Below are positions 51,359 to 60,021 of a DNA stretch of 64,000 nt, in pieces. A program made the translations under genes and the position numbers. The stretch's first letter is position 1. Each line of letters starts with the position of its first letter. The notes under the pieces are model-generated. The model was not told where the DNA came from. It saw only the letters and a list, made by a program, of their open reading frames with translations, and searched no databases. Source of the stretch: Shinella sp032095155 (GTDB lineage Bacteria > Pseudomonadota > Alphaproteobacteria > Rhizobiales > Rhizobiaceae); assembly GCF_049199905.1 (NCBI RefSeq), contig NZ_JBLZPK010000008.1, positions 62,001 through 126,000 on the forward strand. The letters are read 5' to 3'.

Positions 51359-51838
51359 TCAAAAAAGGGTCGGCTTGCGCGACAGGCAGCCGACGTCACA
51401 GACCGCGAGATCAATGACGCCATCGTTGAAAAGCGTGGCAAGCTGCCGGTTCGGCTCGATGATGATATCGATTTCGATATCGGGATTCTGATCCCGGAAA
51501 TTGCGCAGGATTTCAATGAGGTAACCGGCTGCGAAATCCTCGACGACGCCAAGGCGGACACGGTCCCGGATCGTCTTGCCACTCAGCCTTTTGCCGACCT
51601 CGTCGGCAAGCGTGACGATCTCGCGGGCATAGGGGAGCATGATCTGGCCCTGTGCCGTCAGCGAAAGTCCTTTTGAAGAGCGCACGAACAGCCTGACGCC
51701 GACGAGATCTTCCAGCTTGCGAAGCTTCATGCTGACGGCGACCTGTGTCCGGTTGAGCGTCACGGCCGCCCCGCTGACGGTTCCGATTTCGGCGACCGCC
51801 AGGAACGCCCTGAGCAGATAGGAGTCGAGATCAAGCAT
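51359..51838 (-). pseudogene. Truncated LysR-family transcriptional regulator
   Basis: Only 159 residues remain of an expected 290-310. The N-terminal winged helix is complete (LDSYLLRAFLAVAEIGTVSGAAVTLNRTQVAVSMKLRKLEDLVGVRLFVR), followed by the linker helix and the first third of the effector domain up to LAVCDVGCLSRKPTLF. None of the three frames continues beyond 51359, so this is a real 3' loss, not a single-base error. The product might still bind DNA, but without effector response. Confidence 0.75.
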
Positions 51839-52118
51839 GCAAACTCGGCTCCATGACGGGACGCAGGATGGCAGCGCATTCGCACGCGTCATCCCTGCCC
51901 TTCACCATAACAAACATGAGGCCATCAATGGAGAGGTAAAACGCTGATTCCGCTACTCGAGATGCGCACTGCCCTTTCCGATGATCTGCGTGGCAAACAT
52001 GACATCCGCCTCCCCGCCGGTGCCTCTTCGGTGAGAGGGGAAGTGTCTGTTTCCTGTTCGCGCGGCCTCGACAAGGGTGCATTTTTTGCCTTTCACCGCA
52101 CCGCCGACAGAAATGTCT

Positions 52119-53501
52119 TCAGTGTGTGCGGCGATCTCCCGCCGTGCTGCCAGTTTGGGCAAGCCAGGTCTTGAGCGCCTTGGCCGCGGCATGGGCTTGG
52201 ACAACGATCTCCGGGACAAGATCGATATCGGGCAGACTTCCAAGGCCAACAGGCCCCATCGCGAACAGGCCCTCGAACAAGCCCGTATCGGTAGTCGTCC
52301 GCCCGTCGCTATCGACGGTGATGCCGAGGTCGAGTTCATCGCGCCTTGCAAGCTGCGCCGACAGCAGCGAGCGGAACAAGGGGGAATCGATGTCCACGGG
52401 GCGAACGCGGCAGTCGATCGTGCGATCCGCCTGCAGGACCTGCAAACCTCCAGGGCCTGACAGCAACACGCCATTCGTAGCAATGCGCTCGACCTTGCCC
52501 TTGCGCACGGCGATGGCGCCGCTCGTTATGGCTCGACGCAAACGTTCATAGTGACCGAGCGGAAGGCGATTGCGGTGGCTGTCATAGATCGGCTTGACAT
52601 GACGCTTGAACCGCCGCCGCTCGTCCGGTGTCAGGCCCTGCCAGAGTTCGCGCGCACGCAAGCGGAAATCATTCATGATGCCTTGCCAGCCAGTCCCTTC
52701 GAGCGCCGCCCTATTGGCAGCCTCGCGCAGATGCCGAAATGCGCCGCGAAGCGTGTTCGGAAATGGACGATCCGGTGAGACAGCCCCCACGGCCGATGGC
52801 GCATGCGGCTGCGGCAAAAAGCCGGATGCGGATATCAGCGTCACATGGGATGCCTCCCCGGCCGCCAGCAAACGCAGGGCACGATCGACCGCGTGAACAC
52901 CGCCGCCGATGACCTGCACCTCCTTCGCAGCGGTAAGCCCCGAATTCCTCTCGGTGCCGTCCCGCAGGCCGTATCCTGTCGCCAGGAAGACCGCGTCGAA
53001 GCGCGTCGGGTCTCCATCACCGGAACGAACAGAGAGGCCACCCGTCTCACCTCGCCCGATCGCCGTCACGCTTTCGGAACGCACCTGAACCAGCACATCG
53101 GTCCGTCCGCGCAGCGCCTCGGAAAAGCGCTGATAGGCGTAGGCGCTGAAGACCTCGCCGGGAACGAAGGCATGATCGACATTTCCGGATCCCGACCGTT
53201 CAAGGCCGCGCCAATTGTCACTTTCCTCCAACCATCGGCGAAAATCATCCCGGACCAACGGATTGACCGAAAGATCCCGCACGCGGCTGTTGAGAAGCGG
53301 CGAGGCCGGACGGCCAATGCCCTCACCGCCGTCGATCTTCGGGAACGGATCGAACATCACGAGATGGAACGGATGATGGAAGGCCTTCAACAGCGCAATC
53401 GCGGTCATGAGGCCGGTAAATCCACGGCCGATGATGGCAATTCGCGTGAGGGAACCAGCGTCCCCGAATTGCGTGAGCGCGTGAGTGGGCACAAGCGTCA
53501 T
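52119..53501 (-). CDS. FAD/NAD(P)-binding protein (YdhS/NAD_binding_9-like)
   Basis: Predicted 460-aa flavoprotein. The dinucleotide motif IAIIGRGFTGLMTAIALLK lies near the start. The region GEGIGRPASPLLNSRVRDLSVNPLVRDDFRRWL, the second nucleotide-binding segment VQVIGGGVHAVDRALRLLAAG and the C-terminal GLFAMGPVGLGSLPDIDLVPEIVVQAH are typical of proteins grouped with YdhS. The reaction is unknown. ATG at 53501 follows GGAG closely, with AAAGGA further upstream. Confidence 0.8.
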   Translation of the reverse strand: MTLVPTHALTQFGDAGSLTRIAIIGRGFTGLMTAIALLKAFHHPFHLVMFDPFPKIDGGEGIGRPASPLLNSRVRDLSVNPLVRDDFRRWLEESDNWRGLERSGSGNVDHAFVPGEVFSAYAYQRFSEALRGRTDVLVQVRSESVTAIGRGETGGLSVRSGDGDPTRFDAVFLATGYGLRDGTERNSGLTAAKEVQVIGGGVHAVDRALRLLAAGEASHVTLISASGFLPQPHAPSAVGAVSPDRPFPNTLRGAFRHLREAANRAALEGTGWQGIMNDFRLRARELWQGLTPDERRRFKRHVKPIYDSHRNRLPLGHYERLRRAITSGAIAVRKGKVERIATNGVLLSGPGGLQVLQADRTIDCRVRPVDIDSPLFRSLLSAQLARRDELDLGITVDSDGRTTTDTGLFEGLFAMGPVGLGSLPDIDLVPEIVVQAHAAAKALKTWLAQTGSTAGDRRTH

Positions 53502-53582
53502 CTCCAGATTCCTTTCCTGCACAGCGTGAGGTGGCTTCCAAGAACTCATCCAGTCCGGCGAGTGGTGACGCGGTATCTTCTA

Positions 53583-54161
53583 CTACAGCGCTTTTCCGGA
53601 CAAGAGCGCCGGTGTCGCAATCGAGGTTACGGCTGCTGCTGCAAAATCCGCTGTGCCGTCCCCGTTGAGGTCGCCGAAGACGGTCGTGTTGCCGCCTGCC
53701 TTGGTTGCCCACAGGGCGCCGGCGGACGCATCTACCGGTTTGGCGCTGATGAAGCTGAAGGCGTTGTTACCCGCGGCGGTGAGGTCGGCATCGATTGCGG
53801 GCAGATCGATCTTGTCGAGTCCGCGCTCGAAGTCCTTGACCGTGTCCCATCCGCTGGTCGTGCTGTCGGAGGTCGACTTGAACTTGAACGTGTCGGCACC
53901 GGTGCCGCCCCAGAGGCTGTCGCCAAGCGCGCCGCCGACCAGCGTGTCGTTGCCCGCGTCGCAATGCAGGGCGTCGATGCCCGCACAGCCTTCGATCTTG
54001 TCCGCGCCGATGCCGTCATTGCCGTCGCCGCCATGCAGCAGGTCATTACCGTCTATGCTGAAGATCGTGTCGTTGCAGGCGCGGCCCTCGATATAGTTGT
54101 TGCCGTTGTTGCCGGAGAGGCTGTTGTCGTACCGGTTGCCGTAGCCGCTCTTGTCGGCCAT
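53583..54161 (-). pseudogene. RTX calcium-repeat protein remnant (C-terminal secretion part)
   Basis: Predicted 192 residues matching only the C-terminal part of type I-secreted RTX proteins. Degenerate glycine/aspartate nonapeptides (GNDLLHGGDGNDGIGADKIEG, AGNDTLVGG) are followed by the serralysin-like end domain with GDSLWGGTGADTFKFKS, WDTVKDFERGLDKIDLPAID and VFGDLNGDGTADFAAAA. Unusual cysteines (GRACNDTI, EGCAGIDALHCDAGND) replace glycines in the repeats. No enzymatic or adhesive N-terminal domain and no convincing ribosome site exist. The frame begins within sequence of the opposing LuxR fragment, marking a breakpoint. It could be expressed as a small RTX protein, but a remnant is more likely. 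Confidence 0.65.
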
Positions 54162-54621
54162 CCGCGAGAACCGCACCCGCTACCGCTTTTCCGATTTCGC
54201 CCGGCATGGCGACCCCGCCTATGGCGCCTACTGGGAGGCACTTGGCGAGGCCGATATCGCCGATGCGCTCTGTGCCACCTCCTATGGCGGCAGGGGCGTG
54301 ATCACCTCATTGCATCTCGGCTTCGGCGAGCGCCGGATCGATGCCGATACGGCGCGGGCAGTGCAGATGGCCGGCCTGATCCTGACGGAACGGCTGATGG
54401 AATTCTCCGGCGGGCTCGAGGATGATATCCCCGCCCTCAGCGACCGCGAGCGGGATTGCCTCTCCTTTCTCGCCGATGGCCGGCGCGACCAGGAGATCGC
54501 AGATCTGCTCGGCATCACCGAGACGACCGTGCGCTTCCACATCGACAAGGCCCGTCGAAAACTCGGCGCAAGGAACCGCACGCAGGCCATCGCGCGGCTC
54601 GCCAATCTCAGACTGCTTTAG
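54151..54621 (+). pseudogene. Truncated LuxR-family regulator
   Basis: Predicted 156 residues. The C-terminal GerE/LuxR helix-turn-helix is intact (LSDRERDCLSFLADGRRDQEIADLLGITETTVRFHIDKARRKLGARNRTQAIARL). The upstream part (FARHGDPAYGAYWEALGEADIADALCATSYGGRGVITSLHLGF) is the second half of an autoinducer-type sensor domain. About 80-90 N-terminal residues of a usual 240-250 are missing. The frame opens where the RTX remnant on the other strand begins. Confidence 0.7.
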
Positions 54622-54635
54622 CCGGGCGCGGGCGC

Positions 54636-55622
54636 TTAGTAGTAGGGCCGGCCGAGGATCCTTGCCGATGGTAGGGAAGAAGAATCCGGCACGAGCGACG
54701 CTTCCAGATCCGCCATCCGATTCGGCCAGGGATTGATGCCATCACGCAGCCAGAGGATCGTGTCCAACCAGAAGCCCGACGCGTGCATGTCGTGAAACAG
54801 GTTGAAATGGCCGATGGCGTCGCGCCCGCAATCGGCCGGCAACAGATGGACGAGCGTTCGTTCGGCACCGGCATAATAGCGCAGCGTGCGGCGTGCGGCG
54901 GCAAGCGTCCCTAGCTCGTCATCGGACACCGTCACCGCAAGGATCGATGCGCCGAACACCCCCATCCTTGCCGTGACGACCTCCCGATCCGCACGCGGGT
55001 GGCTGCGCTCGAAACGCGGCCCGCGAAAACTCCATTCGTTGGCCACATCAGCCGGCAGATCTTCCAGCCATCCAAGGCGCCGGCCGGGAAAATAGCCGCA
55101 GAGCGCCGTCAGGAGCGGCATGGCAAGATGCCATTTCAGGAAGAGCTTCAAGCGCTGCGACCGCGCGTAGTCGCCCCACCAGGCGAATTGCGCGCCGACC
55201 GTCAGCATCCGCGTAACGCGCACGCCGCTTTCCGCCAGTCCCGGCAAAAACCCGCCGATGCTGTGGCCGACCACCAGAAGCGGACCATCGCCGCAACCGG
55301 CCAGAAAGCGGACCGCAGCATCGAAATCGAGCTCGCCCCAGTCGCGCCAGCGATAGCCGCAGCCGCGCAGGGTCTTAGGTCGCGACAGGCCGATCCCCCG
55401 GTAATCATAGGTCAGAACGTCGAAACCGCGTTCGGCGAGAAAGCGCGCATAGCGGTGATAGAAGCGCGCCGTCACGCCCGTTGCCGGATTGATGACAACC
55501 TTTGCCGCCGCGCCCCGCAACGCGCTTTCCCAAAGGTGCCCGCGCAGTAGAAGGCCATCGCGACACGCAATCGCAACGGGCTTCGGGAAGCTTTCTCGTG
55601 GTCTGGCGACTTCATCGATCAT
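54636..55622 (-). CDS. Alpha/beta hydrolase family protein
   Basis: Predicted 328-aa serine hydrolase. Features visible: KVVINPATGVTARFYHRYARFLAERGFDVLTYDYRGIGLS, nucleophile elbow GHSIGG (Ser), and a likely catalytic His in AIGHFNLF. The WRDWGELDF stretch is usual in COG4757-type hydrolases. Start at 55622 (MIDEVARP). It is divergent from a TetR regulator with a palindrome in between, so TetR-controlled expression is likely. Confidence 0.85.
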   Translation of the reverse strand: MIDEVARPRESFPKPVAIACRDGLLLRGHLWESALRGAAAKVVINPATGVTARFYHRYARFLAERGFDVLTYDYRGIGLSRPKTLRGCGYRWRDWGELDFDAAVRFLAGCGDGPLLVVGHSIGGFLPGLAESGVRVTRMLTVGAQFAWWGDYARSQRLKLFLKWHLAMPLLTALCGYFPGRRLGWLEDLPADVANEWSFRGPRFERSHPRADREVVTARMGVFGASILAVTVSDDELGTLAAARRTLRYYAGAERTLVHLLPADCGRDAIGHFNLFHDMHASGFWLDTILWLRDGINPWPNRMADLEASLVPDSSSLPSARILGRPYY

Positions 55623-55651
55623 GCCGCGACGATACGGCCACCTCCACATTG

Positions 55652-55675
55652 TGTATATTCACTGGTCGGTATACA
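55652..55675. promoter_or_regulatory. TetR-type operator candidate TGTATA-N12-TATACA
   Basis: Perfect 6-bp arms 12 bp apart lie in the 60-bp divergent spacer between the hydrolase and TetR genes, ending 8 bp before the TetR start codon. Position and symmetry fit an autoregulatory TetR operator. Confidence 0.6.
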
Positions 55676-55682
55676 TTGCATC

Positions 55683-56279
55683 ATGAGCAAAGCCGAACTT
55701 CCAACCCGCGACCGCATCGTGCTTGCCGCTGGGAAACTGTTTCACCAGGAAGGTATCCGCGCCGTCAGCATGGATGCCGTCGCCGAACGGACGGGCGTGA
55801 CGAAGCGCACGCTCTACTATCACTTCCGCAGCAAGGACGACCTGATCGCCGCGCATCTCGAAGCGCGCGACCAACCGAACCTGGCCCTGTTCCAGCAATG
55901 GTTCGACGCAAGCGAGGGTACAGTTGCCGACAAGATAAGGAGGCTTTTCGCAAAGCTCGCCCAGGCCGCGCGGCATCCGAAATGGAAGGGCTGCGGCTTT
56001 CTGCGCACGTCGGTCGAGCTAATCAACCTGCCCGGCCATCCCGCCATTCTGGCCGGCAGGCTGCACAAGAAGCGGGTCGAGGACTGGTTCTGCGCGATCC
56101 TCGACCCGTCAGGCCAATCCGAGCCCGCCCGCCAAACGGCCCGGCAGCTCATCCTCCTGCTCGACGGCGCCTTTTCGGTCGTGCTGCTGCACCGTGATGC
56201 GAGCTACATGGAGAGTGCCGGCGAAGCGGCGGCAAATCTGGTGCGGTCGCTGGGCGAGACAGGACACCGTCGAAGCTGA
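55683..56279 (+). CDS. TetR-family transcriptional regulator
   Basis: Predicted 198-aa repressor. The N-terminal helix-turn-helix is RDRIVLAAGKLFHQEGIRAVSMDAVAERTGVTKRTLYYHFRSKDDLIAAHL; the helical ligand domain follows (GCGFLRTSVELINLPGHPA). It probably controls itself and the divergent hydrolase. Confidence 0.92.
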   Translation: MSKAELPTRDRIVLAAGKLFHQEGIRAVSMDAVAERTGVTKRTLYYHFRSKDDLIAAHLEARDQPNLALFQQWFDASEGTVADKIRRLFAKLAQAARHPKWKGCGFLRTSVELINLPGHPAILAGRLHKKRVEDWFCAILDPSGQSEPARQTARQLILLLDGAFSVVLLHRDASYMESAGEAAANLVRSLGETGHRRS

Positions 56280-56336
56280 TCAGGTCGACAGATCGGGCTA
56301 CAAATCCTGCAAGCGGCAGGCTGAAGGAAATTTCCA

Positions 56337-56708
56337 ATGACTGAACTGTTCGAAGGTAGCTGCCAATGCGGGCATTGCCGCTATCACATCAGAGGCAAAT
56401 CGTTGTCGCTGTTCGCCTGCCATTGCCACGAATGCCAGAAGCAATCCGGCAGCGCGTTCGGCATGGCACTGTGGATACAGCACCCGGAAATGACGCTGCG
56501 CTCCGGCCAACTCGCGTCCTGGACGCGGGAAACACCGACCGGCCAGCGCATGCACTGTGATTTTTGCCCCGAATGCGGCACGCGCCTCTTCCATCGTCAG
56601 GAAAGCCGTCCGGACATGATAAGCATCAAGCCTGGAACACTTGACGACACGACATCCCTGGTCCCGGTCGCGCATATCTGGCTCGATAGCGCGCAGCGCT
56701 GGAGCGTC
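56337..56708 (+). CDS. GFA-family (glutathione-dependent formaldehyde-activating-like) protein, 3' end lost in gap
   Basis: First 124 residues of a zinc-binding GFA fold, including GSCQCGHCRYHIRG, CHCHECQKQSGSAFG and CDFCPECGTRLFHR, which carry the expected cysteine ligands. The rest lies in the run of N. Most members are uncharacterised; the formaldehyde link holds only for Gfa itself. Confidence 0.85.
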
Positions 56709-57087
56709 NNNNNNNNNNNNNNNNNNNNNNNNNNNNNNNNNNNNNNNNNNNNNNNNNNNNNNNNNNNNNNNNNNNNNNNNNNNNNNNNNNNNNNNNNNNN
56801 NNNNNNNNNNNNNNNNNNNNNNNNNNNNNNNNNNNNNNNNNNNNNNNNNNNNNNNNNNNNNNNNNNNNNNNNNNNNNNNNNNNNNNNNNNNNNNNNNNNN
56901 NNNNNNNNNNNNNNNNNNNNNNNNNNNNNNNNNNNNNNNNNNNNNNNNNNNNNNNNNNNNNNNNNNNNNNNNNNNNNNNNNNNNNNNNNNNNNNNNNNNN
57001 NNNNNNNNNNNNNNNNNNNNNNNNNNNNNNNNNNNNNNNNNNNNNNNNNNNNNNNNNNNNNNNNNNNNNNNNNNNNNNNNNNNNNNN
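56709..57087. other. Assembly gap (379 N)
   Basis: It hides the end of the GFA-family gene and the end of the HxlR-family gene, which run towards each other. Confidence 0.95.
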
Positions 57088-57345
57088 GCTGCCGGCCGCC
57101 TTGTAATCCTGCCGCACCATCAGCCCCGCGGAAACGAGCCGCTTGAGCCTGGCCGCAAGCACGGTGCGGGGAATGCCGAGTTCGCCGTGAAAATCCTCGA
57201 AGCGGCGCAGGCCAAACAGCGCGCTGCGCAGGATCAGCAGGGACCAGCGATCCCCGAGAAAATCGAAACTCTCAGCCAGCGTGCAATGGCTGAGATGGAT
57301 CGGCGAGCGATGGCGAAAATGGCTGTTTTGCATCGTCGTAGACAT
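57088..57345 (-). CDS. HxlR-family transcriptional regulator, 3' end lost in gap
   Basis: First 86 residues visible. The HxlR winged helix is clear: CTLAESFDFLGDRWSLLILRSALFGLRRFEDFHGELGIPRTVLAARLKRLVSAGLMVRQDY. ATG at 57345 or 57333. It is divergent from the MAPEG gene (90-bp spacer) and may regulate it. Confidence 0.85.
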
Positions 57346-57435
57346 AGCTGGGTTGCAAAAAGAAATCCAGCTGCTAGGCTTGAGTATCAAAAATGGACTC
57401 AGAACCCACATCCATGAGCGGGAGGCGCAGACAGG

Positions 57436-57882
57436 ATGAACCAGGACTTCCATCCCATCCTCTGGCCGACGATTTCGCTTGCCGGGCTTGTCTTCACGGT
57501 GTGGTTCGTCCTGATGCGGGCGCGCCTTCGTCACGTCGCCAGCCATAGGCCGACGCGCGCTGATTTTGCCGATGGGGAAAGCGTCGCGCGTTATTTCCGC
57601 CCGGTAGAGCGGCCGGCACAAAACCTGGCAAACCTGTTCGAAATGCCGGTTCTCTATTTCGCGCTGGTGCCGATCCTTCTGCAAACCGGCAGCGCCACCC
57701 TGCTGCAGGTGACCCTCGCCTGGGTCTTCGTCGCCCTGCGGCTGCTGCACAGCCTGGTCCATATCGGCCCGAACACGATCCGGACCCGTTTCCGCATCTA
57801 TCTCGCGTCCTGCATCGCCCTGGCCGCGATGTGGCTTGGATTTCTCGCCGATCTGGCGATCCGTTTTGGAGGAAAAATATGA
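57436..57882 (+). CDS. MAPEG-family membrane protein
   Basis: Predicted 148-aa protein with four hydrophobic helices. YFRPVERPAQNLANLFEMPVLYFAL and RLLHSLVHIGPNTIRTRFRIYLAS are MAPEG signatures (glutathione-linked or eicosanoid-type membrane enzymes; bacterial roles mostly unknown). The stop overlaps the next start (ATGA). Confidence 0.88.
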   Translation: MNQDFHPILWPTISLAGLVFTVWFVLMRARLRHVASHRPTRADFADGESVARYFRPVERPAQNLANLFEMPVLYFALVPILLQTGSATLLQVTLAWVFVALRLLHSLVHIGPNTIRTRFRIYLASCIALAAMWLGFLADLAIRFGGKI

Positions 57883-58187
57883 CGGCATTTCCTGCGCCAG
57901 AAGATGGCGCCTTCGTCCTTATCGTGCACGACGTCGAGGACTATGGCCGATGGAAGCAGGTCTTCGACGATGCCGCCGCCATCCGGCGCGAAGCCGGGGA
58001 GATCGAATACCGCCTCCTTGCCAGCGAGAGTAACGAACGACGCGTCGTGCATTTCTCCCGCTGGACCTCGCTTCCAGCCGCCCGCGCCTTCTTCGAGTCC
58101 CCGGAGCTCGTCGAGATCAGGCGCATCGCCGGTGTGCGCGCACCGGAATTTCTCTATCTCAATGCGATCGAAGCGGGCGTGCTCTAG
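57879..58187 (+). CDS. Small dimeric alpha-beta-barrel (ABM/cyclase-like) protein
   Basis: Predicted 102-aa protein (AFVLIVHDVEDYGRWKQVFDDAAAIRREAG..., RVVHFSRWTSLPAARAFFESPELVEIRRIAGV). The pattern suits antibiotic-biosynthesis-monooxygenase-like or cyclase-like stress proteins. GGAGG lies before the ATG that overlaps the MAPEG stop, so the two genes are translationally coupled. Function unknown. Confidence 0.75.
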   Translation: MTAFPAPEDGAFVLIVHDVEDYGRWKQVFDDAAAIRREAGEIEYRLLASESNERRVVHFSRWTSLPAARAFFESPELVEIRRIAGVRAPEFLYLNAIEAGVL

Positions 58188-58431
58188 CGGCCGCGGAGAA
58201 CACAAAGGTTTCGCCGGCTGCGAAGACGCAGGAATGGTCCGTCTTGTCGGTCGGCCGCTCGGTTCCCTTGAAGAGGTGGCAGAATTCTGCACGATCTCCC
58301 CACCGATCACCCGCCCGAATTATTCCCCGGCGGAAGGCTGTGCCGCTCTTGCCAAGCAAGATCTGTTGGCATTTCTTGCGCACGCGCTGGACGCATTTCG
58401 CGTTCCGTGCGACGGCTTGACAGGTTATGGA

Positions 58432-59994
58432 ATGACTGACCTCGATATCGCGGCACTCGAAAAGGCACTGAACCGCCTCCCCTTTCGTTTTCGAGGCCCC
58501 GGAGGCGTGGCCGGTGTCGTCAAGGACGGCAAGGTCGTGGCGCGGCGCGCCTCGGGCTTTGCCGACATGTATCGCCGTCTGCCGATGACGGCGCAGACGC
58601 GCCTGCCGATCTGCTCGATCTCGAAACAGTTCACCTGCGCGCTGCTGCTCGACCAGTTCGGCGATCCCGCCACGCTGGACGACAAGGTGCGCGACTTCCT
58701 GCCCAATTATCGCGAGCGGCTGCCGACCGTCTCTGAACTGTGCCACAACCAGTCGGGCCTGCGCGACTACTGGGCGCTGACCGTGCTGCACGGCGCCTAT
58801 CCGGAAACCGAGTTCCGCCGCGAGGATGCGCTGCCGCTCATCGCCAGCGCAAAGAGCGGCCATTTCCCGGCCGGCGCGCATTATTCCTACAGCAACGGCA
58901 ATTTCCGCATTCTCGGCGAACTGATCGAGCGCGGCACCGGCCGCGATTTTGCCGATCTTCTTGCCGAGCGCCTGTTTGCGCCGGCCGGCATGGCAACGGC
59001 CATCCTCTCCCCGAATACGCGCGTGCCCCCCGATGGCGTCATCGGCTACGAGGGCAATGACGATGTCGGCTTCCTGCCGGCCGACAACGGCATCTATTGG
59101 TTCGGCGATGCCGGCATTGCCGCATCGCTGGACGACATGCTCGCCTGGGAGTGCCATATCGACGCGACGCGCAGCGACCCGGACAGTCTCTACAATCGCC
59201 TCTCCGCCCCCGCCTTCTATGCGGATGGCACGCCGGCGACCTATGCCTACGGTTTGCGACGCGACATCTATAACGGCCTGGAATTCACCGGCCACGGCGG
59301 CGGCCTGCGTGGTTTCGGCTCCTATCGCCTGCATGTCGCGGAGGAACGCCTATCCGTGGTCGTCATGTTCAACCACGGCACCAGCGCCTTCAACGCCGCG
59401 ACGATGCTGGTCGATGCCGCGCTTGGCCTCGACGCTGAGGCTGAAGGTCAGCCACCCACGGATTGGGATGGGCTATGGCTGGACGAGGCCCAGGGACTGG
59501 TGGTGCGCACGGTGGCGGACGCGACGGGCGTGAAGCTTCACTACGGCCCCTCACCCGTGCGGGCGACGCTTTCGGCCGACGGCATTGCCCGCGGACAGGG
59601 CTTTACCCTTCGCAAGGAAGGCGACGGGCTGCTCATGCAGCAGAAGAGCGAAAACCTCACCGTTCATGCCCGCCGGCTCCAGCCGGTCGAATGGACCGAT
59701 CCCACGGCCCTCGCCGGCCGCTACTGGTCCGCGGAACTGGAGGCCCATCTCGAGATCGAAGCACGCGACGGCGCAGCCTTTGCCGTCTTCGAGGGTCTCT
59801 ATGGGAAGGGACCGATGGAGCGCATGTATGCGCTGGCGGAAGACGTCTGGATCATCACCAGCCGCCGCGCCCTCGATGCGGCGGCACCCGGCGATTGGAC
59901 CGTACTGGTGGAGCGGGATGCGGCCGGTGCCGTCATAGGGCTTCGCGTCGGCTGCTGGCTGGCGCGCGGGATCGGCTACTGCCGCATGTCCTGA
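58432..59994 (+). CDS. dap: D-aminopeptidase (penicillin-recognising serine peptidase, S12 family)
   Basis: Predicted 520-aa enzyme releasing N-terminal D-amino acids. Length and sequence agree with Ochrobactrum anthropi DAP as I recall it. The catalytic SxxK tetrad is Ser62-Ile-Ser-Lys65, the second motif Tyr153-Ser-Asn155 lies in HYSYSNGNF, and the HxG-type motif is His288-Gly-Gly in FTGHGGGLRG. Two C-terminal beta-barrel domains follow (from about residue 340), ending VGCWLARGIGYCRMS. No signal peptide, so cytoplasmic. The ATG at 58432 matches the family N-terminus. The 244 bp upstream show no other gene. Confidence 0.88.
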   Translation: MTDLDIAALEKALNRLPFRFRGPGGVAGVVKDGKVVARRASGFADMYRRLPMTAQTRLPICSISKQFTCALLLDQFGDPATLDDKVRDFLPNYRERLPTVSELCHNQSGLRDYWALTVLHGAYPETEFRREDALPLIASAKSGHFPAGAHYSYSNGNFRILGELIERGTGRDFADLLAERLFAPAGMATAILSPNTRVPPDGVIGYEGNDDVGFLPADNGIYWFGDAGIAASLDDMLAWECHIDATRSDPDSLYNRLSAPAFYADGTPATYAYGLRRDIYNGLEFTGHGGGLRGFGSYRLHVAEERLSVVVMFNHGTSAFNAATMLVDAALGLDAEAEGQPPTDWDGLWLDEAQGLVVRTVADATGVKLHYGPSPVRATLSADGIARGQGFTLRKEGDGLLMQQKSENLTVHARRLQPVEWTDPTALAGRYWSAELEAHLEIEARDGAAFAVFEGLYGKGPMERMYALAEDVWIITSRRALDAAAPGDWTVLVERDAAGAVIGLRVGCWLARGIGYCRMS

Positions 59995-60021
59995 CCGTGG
60001 CCATGCGTCCGGGTTCGTGAC

